DNA of 64,000 nucleotides from Devosia submarina (GTDB taxonomy: Bacteria; Pseudomonadota; Alphaproteobacteria; Rhizobiales; Devosiaceae): positions 62,001 through 126,000 of the forward strand of contig NZ_PYWB01000008.1 of NCBI RefSeq assembly GCF_003056345.1, written 5' to 3'. Below are positions 28,620 through 36,365 of this stretch, piece after piece. The notes under the pieces are model-generated. The model was not told the origin of the DNA and ran no database searches. It saw only the letters and a list, made by a program, of their open reading frames with translations. Numbering within the stretch: position 1 is the first letter of the stretch; every line of letters starts with the position of its first letter. A program made the position numbers and the translations under genes.

Positions 28620-28637
28620 CGGGCGCTGCGGCGCCCG
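28620..28637 (+). promoter_or_regulatory. Hairpin in the rpmE leader
   Basis: Perfect 7-bp stem CGGGCGC/GCGCCCG with loop TGCG, followed by TTTGATTTG, ending 21 bases before the rpmE ATG. It resembles a weak terminator or a ribosomal-protein leader element. Role inferred only. Confidence 0.4.
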
Positions 28638-28658
28638 TTTGATTTGAGGCGAACACCG

Positions 28659-28880
28659 ATGAAGGCTGATACTCATCCGGACTACCACTTGATCAACGTG
28701 GTTATGACCGACGGCACCAAATACCAGACTTATTCGACCTACGGCAAAGAGGGCGACACCCTCCAGCTCGATATCGATCCCAAGACCCATCCGGCCTGGA
28801 CCGGCGGCACGGGCCAGCTGCTGGATCGCGGCGGTCGCGTTTCCCGCTTCAAGGAGCGCTTTAAGGGCCTCGGCATCTAA
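28659..28880 (+). CDS. rpmE: Ribosomal protein L31, zinc-free form
   Basis: 73 residues beginning [19 protein letters not shown] and containing [25 protein letters not shown], the L31 signature. The Cys residues of the zinc-binding form are absent, as usual for Hyphomicrobiales. It sits at the 50S-30S interface. A strong terminator follows. Confidence 0.96.
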   Translation: MKADTHPDYHLINVVMTDGTKYQTYSTYGKEGDTLQLDIDPKTHPAWTGGTGQLLDRGGRVSRFKERFKGLGI

Positions 28881-28907
28881 GCCGATCCTCTTGCGAGAAT
28901 TCGAAAA

Positions 28908-28931
28908 GCCCGGCCCTGTGCCGGGTTTTTT
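28908..28931 (+). terminator. Intrinsic terminator after rpmE
   Basis: Stem CCCGGC/GCCGGG with loop CCTGT, followed by six T, preceded by AAAA, 28 bases after the rpmE stop. Confidence 0.9.
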
Positions 28932-28976
28932 GCTTTGGGGCAGGGTCACGTCCGATCGGCTCGAGCGATCTACCAA

Positions 28977-29070
28977 TAGACCTCATGGTGAGCCTGTCGA
29001 ACCAGGAGGGCGTAGCACAATAGCTCCACTCGTTTGACCTCGTAGTTCGACGTGCTCACCATGAGGTCTA
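28977..29070 (+). repeat. Dispersed palindromic repeat, copy 2 (best-preserved outer arms)
   Basis: A 26-base inverted repeat, TAGACCTCATGGTGAG plus 10 more bases (28977-29002), pairs with 29045-29070 with two mismatches, and the outer 16 bases are perfect. The 42-base middle contains the shared GCACAA and CACTCG words. The unit could fold into a long cruciform. It lies between the rpmE terminator and the 3' end of the DUF1465 gene. Confidence 0.75.
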
Positions 29071-29108
29071 CTGGAGATTCCGGGTAAGTTCAGCGGCGTT
29101 TGGGAGCC

Positions 29109-29627
29109 TCAGACGCGCCCGAACGCAGCCTTGAGCCGGGCCAACTGGTCCGCAATGCCATTGGCCACACCCGCATCCAGCACCGGCATCTTGCCGCGCT
29201 CCAGCGTATCGAACTGCATCACGCGGTCAAACAGGCGGTCACCCTTGTCGATAAAGTCGCGAAGGGTTTGTGGCAGTTGATCATATCCCGGCCCGCCCCG
29301 CTCGGATGGGGTCGCCGAGAATTTGACCTTCTCCTTCTCCGAACGCGCATTTTCCTTTGTGATCTCGCCTTCGTTAACGGCGCGTTGCAGCAGCAGCCAG
29401 GAGGCCAGTTGCATCAACCGGGTGGTCAGGCGCATCGATTCGGTTGCGTAGATGAAGGAAGCTTCGCGGCTGAGAATGCGACTTTCAGCGCGCCCATCGC
29501 CGTCCAGATAGGAGGCAACCTCTTCGATCAGGCTCATGCCTTCACGGTAAAGCAGGTCGAACCCGCCCGAGGCCACAATACGCGGGCCAATGGCAATCGC
29601 CGTTTCGGTGTCATTCCAATTGGACAA
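29109..29627 (-). CDS. rcdA: DUF1465 protein, RcdA family
   Basis: 172 residues, mainly helical, of the alphaproteobacterial DUF1465 family, which to my knowledge includes Caulobacter RcdA, an adaptor that delivers CtrA and other substrates to ClpXP. Visible conserved stretches are LLYREGMSLIEEVASYLDG, YATESMRLTTRLMQLASWLL and PLTLRDF-like LPQTLRDFIDKGDRLFDRV. No membrane segment or enzyme motif. TAAGGAG precedes the ATG. The upstream 306 bases carry a CtrA box and a small-RNA-like terminator unit. Orthology to RcdA is inferred. Confidence 0.8.
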   Translation of the reverse strand: MSNWNDTETAIAIGPRIVASGGFDLLYREGMSLIEEVASYLDGDGRAESRILSREASFIYATESMRLTTRLMQLASWLLLQRAVNEGEITKENARSEKEKVKFSATPSERGGPGYDQLPQTLRDFIDKGDRLFDRVMQFDTLERGKMPVLDAGVANGIADQLARLKAAFGRV

Positions 29628-29747
29628 TGAACGCGCTCCTTACCCTGCTTGCAGAATAGGCTGATTTCGCACCAGCGTCACCATCGCGCCGCGACTAATC
29701 TGAAAAGAGCTTTAAGAACAGCACACTGGCTGAAACAGCACCCATAA

Positions 29748-29776
29748 AGAAAAAGAGAGCGGCAGGGACCGCTCTC
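29748..29776 (-). terminator. Strong minus-strand intrinsic terminator
   Basis: Perfect 8-bp stem GAGAGCGG/CCGCTCTC (29755-29762 and 29769-29776) with a 6-base loop. On the minus strand it is followed by TTTTTCTTT. It lies between DUF1192 and DUF1465 and ends the transcript of either DUF1192 or the candidate small RNA. Confidence 0.85.
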
Positions 29777-29841
29777 GAAGTCAACAGGGAGGCGTCAAAC
29801 AGAGGGAGAAATCGCTCTGCCAAATCCAGAACAATCTGAAT
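29748..29841 (-). ncRNA. Candidate small RNA between the DUF1192 and DUF1465 genes
   Basis: The 306-base gap has no coding frame but shows a full small-RNA layout on the minus strand. There is a CtrA box at 29865-29879, a possible -10 TAAGGT (29853-29848), a hairpin CAGAG/CUCUG (29800-29819) whose loop carries UUUCUCC, an open stretch with CCUCCC, and the terminator. Length would be about 94 bases. CUCC-type loops often pair with ribosome-binding sites in alphaproteobacterial small RNAs. The start is estimated. The alternative is an attenuated leader of DUF1465. Confidence 0.5.
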
Positions 29842-29864
29842 AATGAGACCTTACCGCCAAGGTA

Positions 29865-29879
29865 TTAATTGCGGGTTAA
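29865..29879. promoter_or_regulatory. CtrA box upstream of the candidate small RNA
   Basis: TTAATTGCGGGTTAA matches TTAA-N7-TTAA exactly. If transcription starts near 29841 on the minus strand, the box covers -24 to -38, the classical position for CtrA activation. A GANTC (CcrM) site lies at 29889-29893. Confidence 0.6.
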
Positions 29880-29933
29880 GCGGACGCAGAATCTTAACCC
29901 TGTGCTTTCCAGCTCCGTGAAGCGCCCTAACGG

Positions 29934-30116
29934 TCAGAACTTGAACACCGACTCGGCGGCTTTCTTGGTTTTGCCGCGCGCTTCGATTGCGTCATGGATC
30001 CGGGCAATCTCGGCTTCCAGCAGGCGCACGCGGCCCTCAAGCTCTTCAACCGACATCGCGTAGAGCGGCATGCCGACCTCATGAGCCTTGGGTTTCTTGA
30101 TCAGATCATCATCCAT
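29934..30116 (-). CDS. DUF1192 small protein
   Basis: 60 residues: MDDDLIKKPKAHEVGMPLYA, then a short coiled coil LEGRVRLLEAEIARIHDAIEARG. This matches DUF1192, a small conserved protein of Alphaproteobacteria commonly found beside DUF1465. Role unknown. Divergent from the quinone-oxidoreductase gene with an 81-base gap. Confidence 0.85.
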   Translation of the reverse strand: MDDDLIKKPKAHEVGMPLYAMSVEELEGRVRLLEAEIARIHDAIEARGKTKKAAESVFKF

Positions 30117-30197
30117 CTAAAGCCTCCGCACCAAACACGACACACAACCTAGCGCTGCAGGCTTGCCCGGCAAGGCCGTTGCAGGCAGCATGGCAAG

Positions 30198-31211
30198 ATG
30201 ACCATACCAGCCAGCATGCAAGCCATCGCTATAACAAGACCGGGCGGCCCCGAAGTGTTGCAAGCCCAGTCGTGGAACGTTCCCGATTGCGGCGTCGACG
30301 AGGTGCTCATCCGTGTTGCAGCCGCAGGGGTCAATGGTCCCGATCTGGCGCAGCGACGCGGTCAATACGATCCCCCGCCAAGCGCCTCTCCCCTGCCCGG
30401 CCTGGAAGTGGCTGGGGAAATTGCAGCAATCGGCACAGATGTCCGGGAGTGGCAGGTGGGCGACCCGGTGATGGCTCTGGTCAATGGTGGCGGCTATGCC
30501 GAGTTCGTTACCGTTCCCGCTGGGCAGGTGCTGCCGATGCCGAACGGCTGGAGCATGACCGAGGCAGCGGCTCTGCCTGAAACATGGTTCACGGTGACGC
30601 AAACCCTGGTGATGCGCGCCGAACTAGAGGCTGGCATGACCGTGCTCGTCCACGGCGCAGCTGGCGGCATTGGCGGAGCGGCTGTCCAGATCACCGCGAT
30701 CCTGGGTGCCAAGGCGATCGGCGTTGTCTCCTCCGCAGCAAAGGCCGAATATGCTCGCAGGCTTGGCGCGGCAGCGGTGGTCAATCATAGGGAACAAGAC
30801 CTTGTTGCAGAAATCATGAAACTGACCGACGGGCGAGGCGTCGATCGCGTAGTCGATCTGATCGGCGGCGAGATGGCGGCGCGCAACATCGAAATGTCGG
30901 CGCGCGGCGGGCACATTGTTCAGATCGCCACGCTGGGCGGCAATACAGCCACGGTTTCACTCCGCACCATCATGGCCAAGCAATTGACGCTCTCCGGCTC
31001 AACCCTGCGTCCTCAGCCAGGCGCAACCAAGGCCCGCATCGCTAGCCGCATCCGCTCCGCTCTACTTCCCGCCTTAGATGATCCCGAGTGCCCCAGGCCT
31101 GAGATCGCTACCTTCCTCCTTGAAGAGGCAGCCTCGGCTCATGCTCTCATGGAGAGCCGCGGCCACAGCGGAAAGCTGGTGCTGGTCACCTCTTTCGGCC
31201 GTGAACAGTAA
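30198..31211 (+). CDS. NAD(P)H:quinone oxidoreductase, zinc-free MDR family
   Basis: 337 residues. GroES-like N-terminal half (MQAIAITRPGGPEVLQ, LPGLEVAGEIAAIG) and a Rossmann half with VHGAAGGIGGAAVQI near 150. Zinc-binding Cys clusters are missing, so it belongs to the quinone-reductase branch (PIG3/QorA-like). It uses NADPH; the physiological acceptor is unknown. ATG at 30198; an internal ATG at 30216 is possible. Confidence 0.88.
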   Translation: MTIPASMQAIAITRPGGPEVLQAQSWNVPDCGVDEVLIRVAAAGVNGPDLAQRRGQYDPPPSASPLPGLEVAGEIAAIGTDVREWQVGDPVMALVNGGGYAEFVTVPAGQVLPMPNGWSMTEAAALPETWFTVTQTLVMRAELEAGMTVLVHGAAGGIGGAAVQITAILGAKAIGVVSSAAKAEYARRLGAAAVVNHREQDLVAEIMKLTDGRGVDRVVDLIGGEMAARNIEMSARGGHIVQIATLGGNTATVSLRTIMAKQLTLSGSTLRPQPGATKARIASRIRSALLPALDDPECPRPEIATFLLEEAASAHALMESRGHSGKLVLVTSFGREQ

Positions 31212-31298
31212 GGGGCAAATCGCATATCGTTATTGCGGATCGGCAGGCGAAGCCGTATATTAAGCATGTTCCCCCTCAGCATGAAGCAAAGAGGCGGA

Positions 31299-31322
31299 GC
31301 GGTCCGGAGGAAAACCGGCCGC
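31299..31322 (+). promoter_or_regulatory. Hairpin in the DUF1013 5' leader
   Basis: Eight-bp stem GCGG-CCGG/CCGG-CCGC with one bulged T and loop AGGAAAA, 20 bases before the DUF1013 ATG and just before its GCAGGAG site. No T-run follows, so it looks like a leader element rather than a terminator. Confidence 0.35.
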
Positions 31323-31342
31323 GCCTGCAGGAGAAATTTATC

Positions 31343-32071
31343 ATGAGCCAGCCCCTGTTGATGCCCAAGGCTACTGCCGTCTGGCTCGTCGACAACACTG
31401 CGCTGTCATTCGAGCAGATCGCTGCCTTTTGCACTCTGCACCCGCTTGAAGTTCAGGGCATTGCCGATGGCGATGTTGCCGGCGGCATCATGGGTGTGAA
31501 TCCCATCCAGAACGGCCAGCTGACCAAGGAAGAGATCGAAAAGGCCGAAAAGGATCCCAATTATCGCATGAAGCTGAGCGAACCCAAGGTTCGCGTTGCA
31601 GCCGCGAAGCGCAAGGGTCCTCGCTACACTCCGATCTCGCGCCGCAACGAGCGCCCCAATGCCATCAAATGGCTGGTGCGCAACCATCCCGAACTCAAGG
31701 ACGCCCAGATCATGCGTCTTGTGGGCACCACCAAGTCCACCATCGATTCCGTGCGTGAATCAACGCACTGGAACGCCGCCAACCTTACCGCCATGGACCC
31801 GGTGACCTTGGGCCTCTGCAGCCAGATCGACCTCGACCTTGAGGTGAAGCGCGCCTCCAAGGGCGGGCCAGGCGTTGACGAGCTTCCAGAAGGCACCACG
31901 CTGATGACGGCCGAAGAGGCACTTGAACGCGCTGGTGCTCGCGGCCACTCCGAAGGCCCTGATGGGGAATTCGCGGCAAACGATCATCGTCCAGCCGAAG
32001 CGCAGGACGAATTCGACGCCGATTCAGTGTTTGCCAAGCTCAAGTCGCTCAAGAACAACGACGACGAATAA
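31343..32071 (+). CDS. trcR: DUF1013 protein, TrcR-type cell-cycle regulator family
   Basis: 242 residues. N-terminal PKATAVWLVDNTALSFEQIA looks like a helix-turn-helix preamble; a second region (NAIKWLVRNHPELKDAQIMR, then GTTKSTIDSVRE) is another helix-turn-helix. The C-terminus is acidic and ends KNNDDE. The family is restricted to Alphaproteobacteria and is, to my knowledge, named TrcR (cell-cycle transcriptional regulator) in current annotation. It has a good ribosome-binding site (GCAGGAGAAA) and its own leader hairpin. Confidence 0.85.
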   Translation: MSQPLLMPKATAVWLVDNTALSFEQIAAFCTLHPLEVQGIADGDVAGGIMGVNPIQNGQLTKEEIEKAEKDPNYRMKLSEPKVRVAAAKRKGPRYTPISRRNERPNAIKWLVRNHPELKDAQIMRLVGTTKSTIDSVRESTHWNAANLTAMDPVTLGLCSQIDLDLEVKRASKGGPGVDELPEGTTLMTAEEALERAGARGHSEGPDGEFAANDHRPAEAQDEFDADSVFAKLKSLKNNDDE

Positions 32072-32085
32072 TCGACCAGCTTTGA

Positions 32086-32176
32086 TGACCTCGTGGTGAG
32101 CTTTGCGCCCCACGGGGTCGCACCGGCAGTCGCCAGGGACACGAACTCGTCCTTTGACGCGCTTAGGATGTCTACC
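32086..32176. repeat. Dispersed palindromic repeat, copy 3 (decayed)
   Basis: Starts ATGACCTCGTGGTGAGC and ends ACTCGTCCTTTGACGCGCTTAG, the reverse-complement form of the CTCATCCTGAGC-CTGTCGAAGGACGAG arm. Several mismatches. It fills the DUF1013-TauE gap. Confidence 0.55.
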
Positions 32177-32266
32177 TTAATCCGCATAGCGCCGTTCGTC
32201 TTCCATTCCAGTTGACAAGTCCGCCACAAGGCGTACCCAAGGGTACGTTACCCCCGGACTGTTTTC

Positions 32267-33034
32267 ATGCCCATCTTTGATCCCTATTTTGTCGCGATCG
32301 CCGTGATCGCCGTGCTTATTGTTGGCCTGAGCAAAGCCGGTCTGCTCGGGAGCTTGGGCATGGTCGGGGTGCCGCTGCTGAGCCTTGTCATGCCGGCACG
32401 TGACGCGGCAGGCATGATGCTGCCAGTCCTGCTCGCCATGGATGTCATCGCCGTCTACGCCTACCGCAAGGACGTGGACTGGGGCATTATCCGTATCATG
32501 CTGCCCGGCGCGGCCGCAGGCACGCTGCTGGGTTGGGGCTTGTGGGCCTTTGTGTCGGATGCAGCTGTGTTGCTGTTTGTGGGCGTTATTACCCTTTTGT
32601 TTATCCTCGACGCCCTCTTGCCCTTGCGCAAAAAACTCGAGGGCCTTCCGCCGTCGAAGCCTTGGGGCGTGTTCTGGGGCGGCTTTGCGGGCTTTACCAG
32701 CTTTATCAGCCACACAGGCGGCCCACCGTTCCAGATCTATGTCCTGCCCCGCCGTCTGCCGCCCGCGACCTATTCGGGCACCTCGGCCGTGTTCTTTGCC
32801 ATCGTCAACTCGGCAAAGCTGATCCCCTATTTCTTTCTGGGGCAGCTCAATGTCCACAATCTGCAGCTATCGGCAGCGATGACCCCCGTCGGGATCGCGG
32901 GCGTGTTCCTCGGCATCTATTTGGTGCGCCGCATTTCCATGAAGTGGTTCTACCGCATTGCCTATTGGCTGGTTTTCCTGCTCGCCCTCAAGCTGGTTTG
33001 GGACGGTGTTCGCGGTGTTTTCCTCGGCCTCTAG
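32267..33034 (+). CDS. TauE/SafE-family permease
   Basis: 255 residues with about eight membrane helices in two related halves, starting FDPYFVAIAVIAVLIVGLSKAG and containing GFTSFISHTGGPPFQIYVLP, the TauE/SafE signature. Family members move sulfite or other organosulfur anions; substrate unknown. No sulfur gene is adjacent. Confidence 0.85.
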   Translation: MPIFDPYFVAIAVIAVLIVGLSKAGLLGSLGMVGVPLLSLVMPARDAAGMMLPVLLAMDVIAVYAYRKDVDWGIIRIMLPGAAAGTLLGWGLWAFVSDAAVLLFVGVITLLFILDALLPLRKKLEGLPPSKPWGVFWGGFAGFTSFISHTGGPPFQIYVLPRRLPPATYSGTSAVFFAIVNSAKLIPYFFLGQLNVHNLQLSAAMTPVGIAGVFLGIYLVRRISMKWFYRIAYWLVFLLALKLVWDGVRGVFLGL

Positions 33035-33039
33035 GCAAC

Positions 33040-33071
33040 AAAAAAGGGCCGCAGCCTATGCTGAGACCCTT
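33040..33071 (-). terminator. Terminator for the minus-strand DUF465 gene
   Basis: Interrupted stem AAGGG/CCCTT plus CAGC/GCTG. On the minus strand it is followed by TTTTTTGTTG. It lies between the converging TauE and DUF465 genes. Confidence 0.65.
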
Positions 33072-33094
33072 CTATTCCCACCGGGAACTTACGC

Positions 33095-33268
33095 CTACTG
33101 TGTGTTACTCGAGTATTTGTAGAGTTCGTCCTTCACTTCGAGTTTCTTCCGCTTCAAGGCGGCTATCGCCAGATCGTCTTTCCGCGTGTTCTGCATTGCG
33201 TTCTGAATCTGCCGATCCAACTCCTGATGGCGCCGTTCAAGCGCCGCAACATGGCCTTCAGTCGTCAT
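33095..33268 (-). CDS. DUF465 (YdcH-like) small protein
   Basis: 57 residues: MTTEGHVAALERRHQELDRQ, then AIAALKRKKLEVKDELYKY, the DUF465/YdcH helical hairpin. ATG at 33268 with AGGAG upstream; a frame extending to 33307 is not needed. Function unknown; a second family member is encoded divergently 152 bases away. Confidence 0.85.
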   Translation of the reverse strand: MTTEGHVAALERRHQELDRQIQNAMQNTRKDDLAIAALKRKKLEVKDELYKYSSNTQ

Positions 33269-33420
33269 AACAACTCCTAGAAGATTGGTGGACGTCGGTA
33301 TCGTCACAAATAATTCACGCTTTGTCGACGCCCTTAAACACAGCTCTGGAAATGTGATGCAAAACCGGTGCCGATCGGTTAACCAGAGCTAACGGAAAAG
33401 CGTGGGGTGCGCTCCAAATC

Positions 33421-33636
33421 ATGATGTCGCTCACCAGGGAAGAGGAAGCTGCTCTGGGACTGGAACTGGCTACAAAACGCCAGGAACACAGTGATCTGAA
33501 CGCAGCTATCGATACATTGACCCAGTCGCATGTGGCCGATCGCATGCTGCTGCAGCGGCTTAAAAAGCGCAAACTGGCGCTCAAGGATCGCATCGTTCAG
33601 CTGGAAAATATTTTGCTGCCCGACATCATTGCATGA
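33421..33636 (+). CDS. Second DUF465-like small protein
   Basis: 71 residues with the same pattern (LELATKRQEHSDLNAAIDTL, then LQRLKKRKLALKDRIVQLEN). Two adjacent ATG codons start it; either is possible. Less typical than its divergent neighbour. The next gene, purE, follows after 74 bases. Confidence 0.75.
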   Translation: MMSLTREEEAALGLELATKRQEHSDLNAAIDTLTQSHVADRMLLQRLKKRKLALKDRIVQLENILLPDIIA

Positions 33637-33710
33637 CGCTGAGGCGCCTTGATGTGTGGCAACAATTGGGCTAGTTCCGCGCTTTGCAAAGACCGATGGG
33701 GGAATCGGCC

Positions 33711-34205
33711 GTGCTCACCAAACCAGTCGTCGCCATCATCATGGGCAGCCAATCCGATTGGCCCACCATGCGGCTCGCCGCTGAGACGCTTGAAGCGCTC
33801 GAGATCGAATATGAAGCGCGCATTGTTTCGGCTCACCGGACGCCCGAACGGCTGGTGGAATTTGCCACCGACGCTCGCTCCGAGGGCTTCAAGATTATTA
33901 TAGCAGGCGCCGGCGGAGCGGCTCATCTGCCGGGCATGATCGCTGCCATGACGCCCCTGCCGGTGTTTGGCGTTCCAGTCCGCTCCAAGGCGCTCAACGG
34001 CCAGGACAGCCTGCTTTCCATTGTCCAGATGCCGGGGGGAGTTCCTGTCGGCACCCTGGCCATCGGAGAACCCGGAGCTATTAATGCGGCGCTACTTGCC
34101 GCCGCCGTGCTGGCGCTCAGCGATGATGATCTGGCCGATCGGCTCGACGCGTTTCGCGCGCGCCAGACTGCCGCCGTCCCGCAATTTCCAACAGATACAG
34201 AGTAA
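33711..34205 (+). CDS. purE: PurE, N5-CAIR mutase
   Basis: 164 residues, usual length. GSQSDWPTM and SAHRTPERL are the active-site signatures (His in SAHRTPE); GGAAHLPGM follows. It converts N5-carboxyaminoimidazole ribonucleotide to CAIR in purine synthesis. Starts at GTG 33711 with GGGGGAA 7 bases before it, giving the typical [19 protein letters not shown] at 33696 is an alternative. purK follows after 3 bases. Confidence 0.95.
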   Translation: MLTKPVVAIIMGSQSDWPTMRLAAETLEALEIEYEARIVSAHRTPERLVEFATDARSEGFKIIIAGAGGAAHLPGMIAAMTPLPVFGVPVRSKALNGQDSLLSIVQMPGGVPVGTLAIGEPGAINAALLAAAVLALSDDDLADRLDAFRARQTAAVPQFPTDTE

Positions 34206-34208
34206 GCC

Positions 34209-35297
34209 TTGCCCCAAGACGTATCCGCCCTGCCCCCAGGCAGCATGATCGGCATTCTTGGGGGTGGCCAACTCGGCCGCATGTTGTCGCTGGCCGCCAG
34301 CAGACTGGGCATGCGCACGCACATTTTCTGCCCGGATCCGCAAAGCCCTGCTTTCGAGGTGACGCCACACAAGACAATTGCTGCCTACGACGACGAGACG
34401 GCGCTAGCGGCCTTCGCTGACGCGGTTGATGTGGTCACATACGAGTTCGAGAACGTTCCTGCGGCAACCACGTCTTTTCTTGCAGCGCGCAAGCCCCTTT
34501 GCCCTAGTGCAAATGCCCTGGCGATTTCGCAGGATCGTTTGGCCGAGAAGGGGTTCCTGGAGTCCAAGAACATTCCTGTGGCACCCTATCGTGCCGTCAC
34601 AAGCCTTCAAGAGCTCGAAACTGCGATCGACGCCCTTGGGCTACCCGCGGTGCTTAAAACAACCCGGCTGGGCTATGACGGCAAGGGGCAGCGCGTCCTT
34701 CGCGAGCGCGCCGATGCGGAATCGGCGTTTGCGGCACTTGAACCCAAGCCCCTGGTGCTGGAAGCCTTTGTACCGTTTGAATCAGAAATCTCGGTCGTTG
34801 TAGCGCGCAATGCCGCAGGTGAAGTGCGCGCCTATGACCCGGCGGAAAACGTGCACCGGCACCATATTCTTCATACCAGTACGGTTCCGGCTAATGTCCC
34901 GCCCGGCGTCGCCAAGCACGCTGCCATGCTGGCCAAGGTCATTGTGGTGGCACTGGATTATGTCGGCGTATTGGGAGTCGAGTTCTTTGTGGTACCAGGC
35001 GAGCGACCAGCCCTGCTGGTGAACGAGATCGCTCCACGCGTGCACAATTCCGGCCACTGGACGGAAGCCGTGTGCCTTACCGATCAATTCGAACAGCATA
35101 TTCGTGCGGTTCTGGGGTGGCCTTTGGGTGACCCAGCACGGATGGCCGACGTGGTTATGGAGAACTTAATCGGCGATGATGTGATGAGGGTGCCAGAGGA
35201 TCTCGATGGAGATAGCCAGCCTCATCTTTATGGCAAGGCCGAAGCGCGCGCTGGGCGCAAGATGGGCCATGTGAACCGGATTACCCGGCGGGTTTAG
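34209..35297 (+). CDS. purK: PurK, N5-CAIR synthetase
   Basis: 362 residues, ATP-grasp enzyme. The start GILGGGQLGRMLSLAASRLG, the KTTRLGYDGKGQ ATP-loop and NEIAPRVHNSGHWTEA are signatures. It carboxylates AIR, feeding PurE. Start is a TTG just after the purE stop; ATG at 34245 would remove 12 residues before the GGGQLGR motif. Co-transcribed with purE. Confidence 0.95.
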   Translation: MPQDVSALPPGSMIGILGGGQLGRMLSLAASRLGMRTHIFCPDPQSPAFEVTPHKTIAAYDDETALAAFADAVDVVTYEFENVPAATTSFLAARKPLCPSANALAISQDRLAEKGFLESKNIPVAPYRAVTSLQELETAIDALGLPAVLKTTRLGYDGKGQRVLRERADAESAFAALEPKPLVLEAFVPFESEISVVVARNAAGEVRAYDPAENVHRHHILHTSTVPANVPPGVAKHAAMLAKVIVVALDYVGVLGVEFFVVPGERPALLVNEIAPRVHNSGHWTEAVCLTDQFEQHIRAVLGWPLGDPARMADVVMENLIGDDVMRVPEDLDGDSQPHLYGKAEARAGRKMGHVNRITRRV

Positions 35298-35394
35298 AGA
35301 CGGGGCTCCACTCGCCTGCCGCCTCAGTTTGCTAGGCTCATGAGAGCGCAGGACGGTCAATGGTTGTCCAGAGACCTCACGCTAGAGGCCAAAG

Positions 35395-35440
35395 GAGATC
35401 TCATCCTGAATCCGTCAAAGGACGAGGTAATGGTACCAGC
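35395..35440 (+). repeat. Dispersed palindromic repeat, copy 4 (single arm)
   Basis: AGATCTCATCCTGAATCCGT and AAAGGACGAGGT form the first arm of the family; the second arm is absent. It lies between purK and the converging hydrolase gene. Confidence 0.55.
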
Positions 35441-35460
35441 CTAGCCTAGCCTAGCCTACC
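35441..35460. repeat. CTAGC pentamer repeat at the hydrolase stop codon
   Basis: Three tandem CTAGC units followed by CTACC; the CTA at 35456-35458 is the stop codon of the minus-strand hydrolase. Slippage could move the gene end. Confidence 0.5.
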
Positions 35461-36142
35461 GCTCCAACCATCTCCGCATCGCCTCAACCACCACCTCCGG
35501 ATTCTCCATAGTCGGCAAATGGGCGCTGTCGGGAAAACGCACCAGCTCTGCTTCCTGAATTGCCCCTGCCATTTCCTCTGCCAGTTCAGGCGGTGTCAGC
35601 TTGTCCATCTCCCCCACTCCAACAAGCGCGGGCACCTGTATCGTCCCAAGCATGGGTCGGGAGTCGACCCGGCCCATGATCGCAGCCTGCTGGCGCACAT
35701 AGGCCTGCGCGCCCACGCGCTCGCTCATGGCCTGCACTTCTGCCGCAAGCGGCGTGCCCATATGATGCGGTGCGATGAGGGTGCCGAGTAGGCCACGTGA
35801 CACGCCAATGAAGCGGCCCTGCTGCACCATGGCTATGCCCTTGCGCCTTGTTTCCTTTCGCGCGTCATCGTCAGGCCGGGCGGAGGTATCGAGCAAGGCC
35901 AGATGCGTCACCCGCTCCGGCGCTTGCCGCATGATTTCCAAGGCTACATAGCCGCCCATCGAAAGCCCAGCCAAGGCGAATCGTGCCGGTGCAGTTTTCA
36001 GCACGCGCTTGGCCATTGCAGGAACGGATTGATCCTGTGTCAGGTCAGCAATGTGGGAGCGAACCGCGAGACCGCTCATAACATCGCGCCACAAGCGCGC
36101 GTCGCACAGCAAACCGGGCAAAAGAATAAGATCATCAGCCAT
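35456..36142 (-). CDS. Alpha/beta hydrolase
   Basis: 228 residues. The nucleophile elbow is GLSMGG (Ser near 87), the start LILLPGLLCDARLW is typical, and Asp in VGEMDKLTPPELA plus His in DSAHLPTMENP complete the triad. It resembles esterase/lactonase-type hydrolases of the BioH/PcaD branch. Substrate unknown. ATG at 36142 is preferred; an upstream in-frame ATG at 36178 has no ribosome-binding site. Confidence 0.82.
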   Translation of the reverse strand: MADDLILLPGLLCDARLWRDVMSGLAVRSHIADLTQDQSVPAMAKRVLKTAPARFALAGLSMGGYVALEIMRQAPERVTHLALLDTSARPDDDARKETRRKGIAMVQQGRFIGVSRGLLGTLIAPHHMGTPLAAEVQAMSERVGAQAYVRQQAAIMGRVDSRPMLGTIQVPALVGVGEMDKLTPPELAEEMAGAIQEAELVRFPDSAHLPTMENPEVVVEAMRRWLER

Positions 36143-36365
36143 TTTCGCTCCCTCGCAACAAATCGACCGATGCGACATTCTTATCCCCGGGTGCAGCGAG
36201 CAAGCCCGGATCCGGGAGATCTGTGGTTTTTCTCTTGCCCCCGCCCCCGCGCTGGGCTATAGAGCGGGCCACGGTGACTAGCTTTGCTGGTCGGCGACGG
36301 TTCCTTTTGGCTCCGGCGCTTAGTTCCAAACCCACATGTCCAAGCTTCGAAAGGGCGGTTGACCT

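Noticed and set aside
32177-32857. Minus-strand open frame opposite the TauE permease
   Set aside because: Gln/His-rich translation typical of antisense to a membrane protein; no ribosome-binding site.
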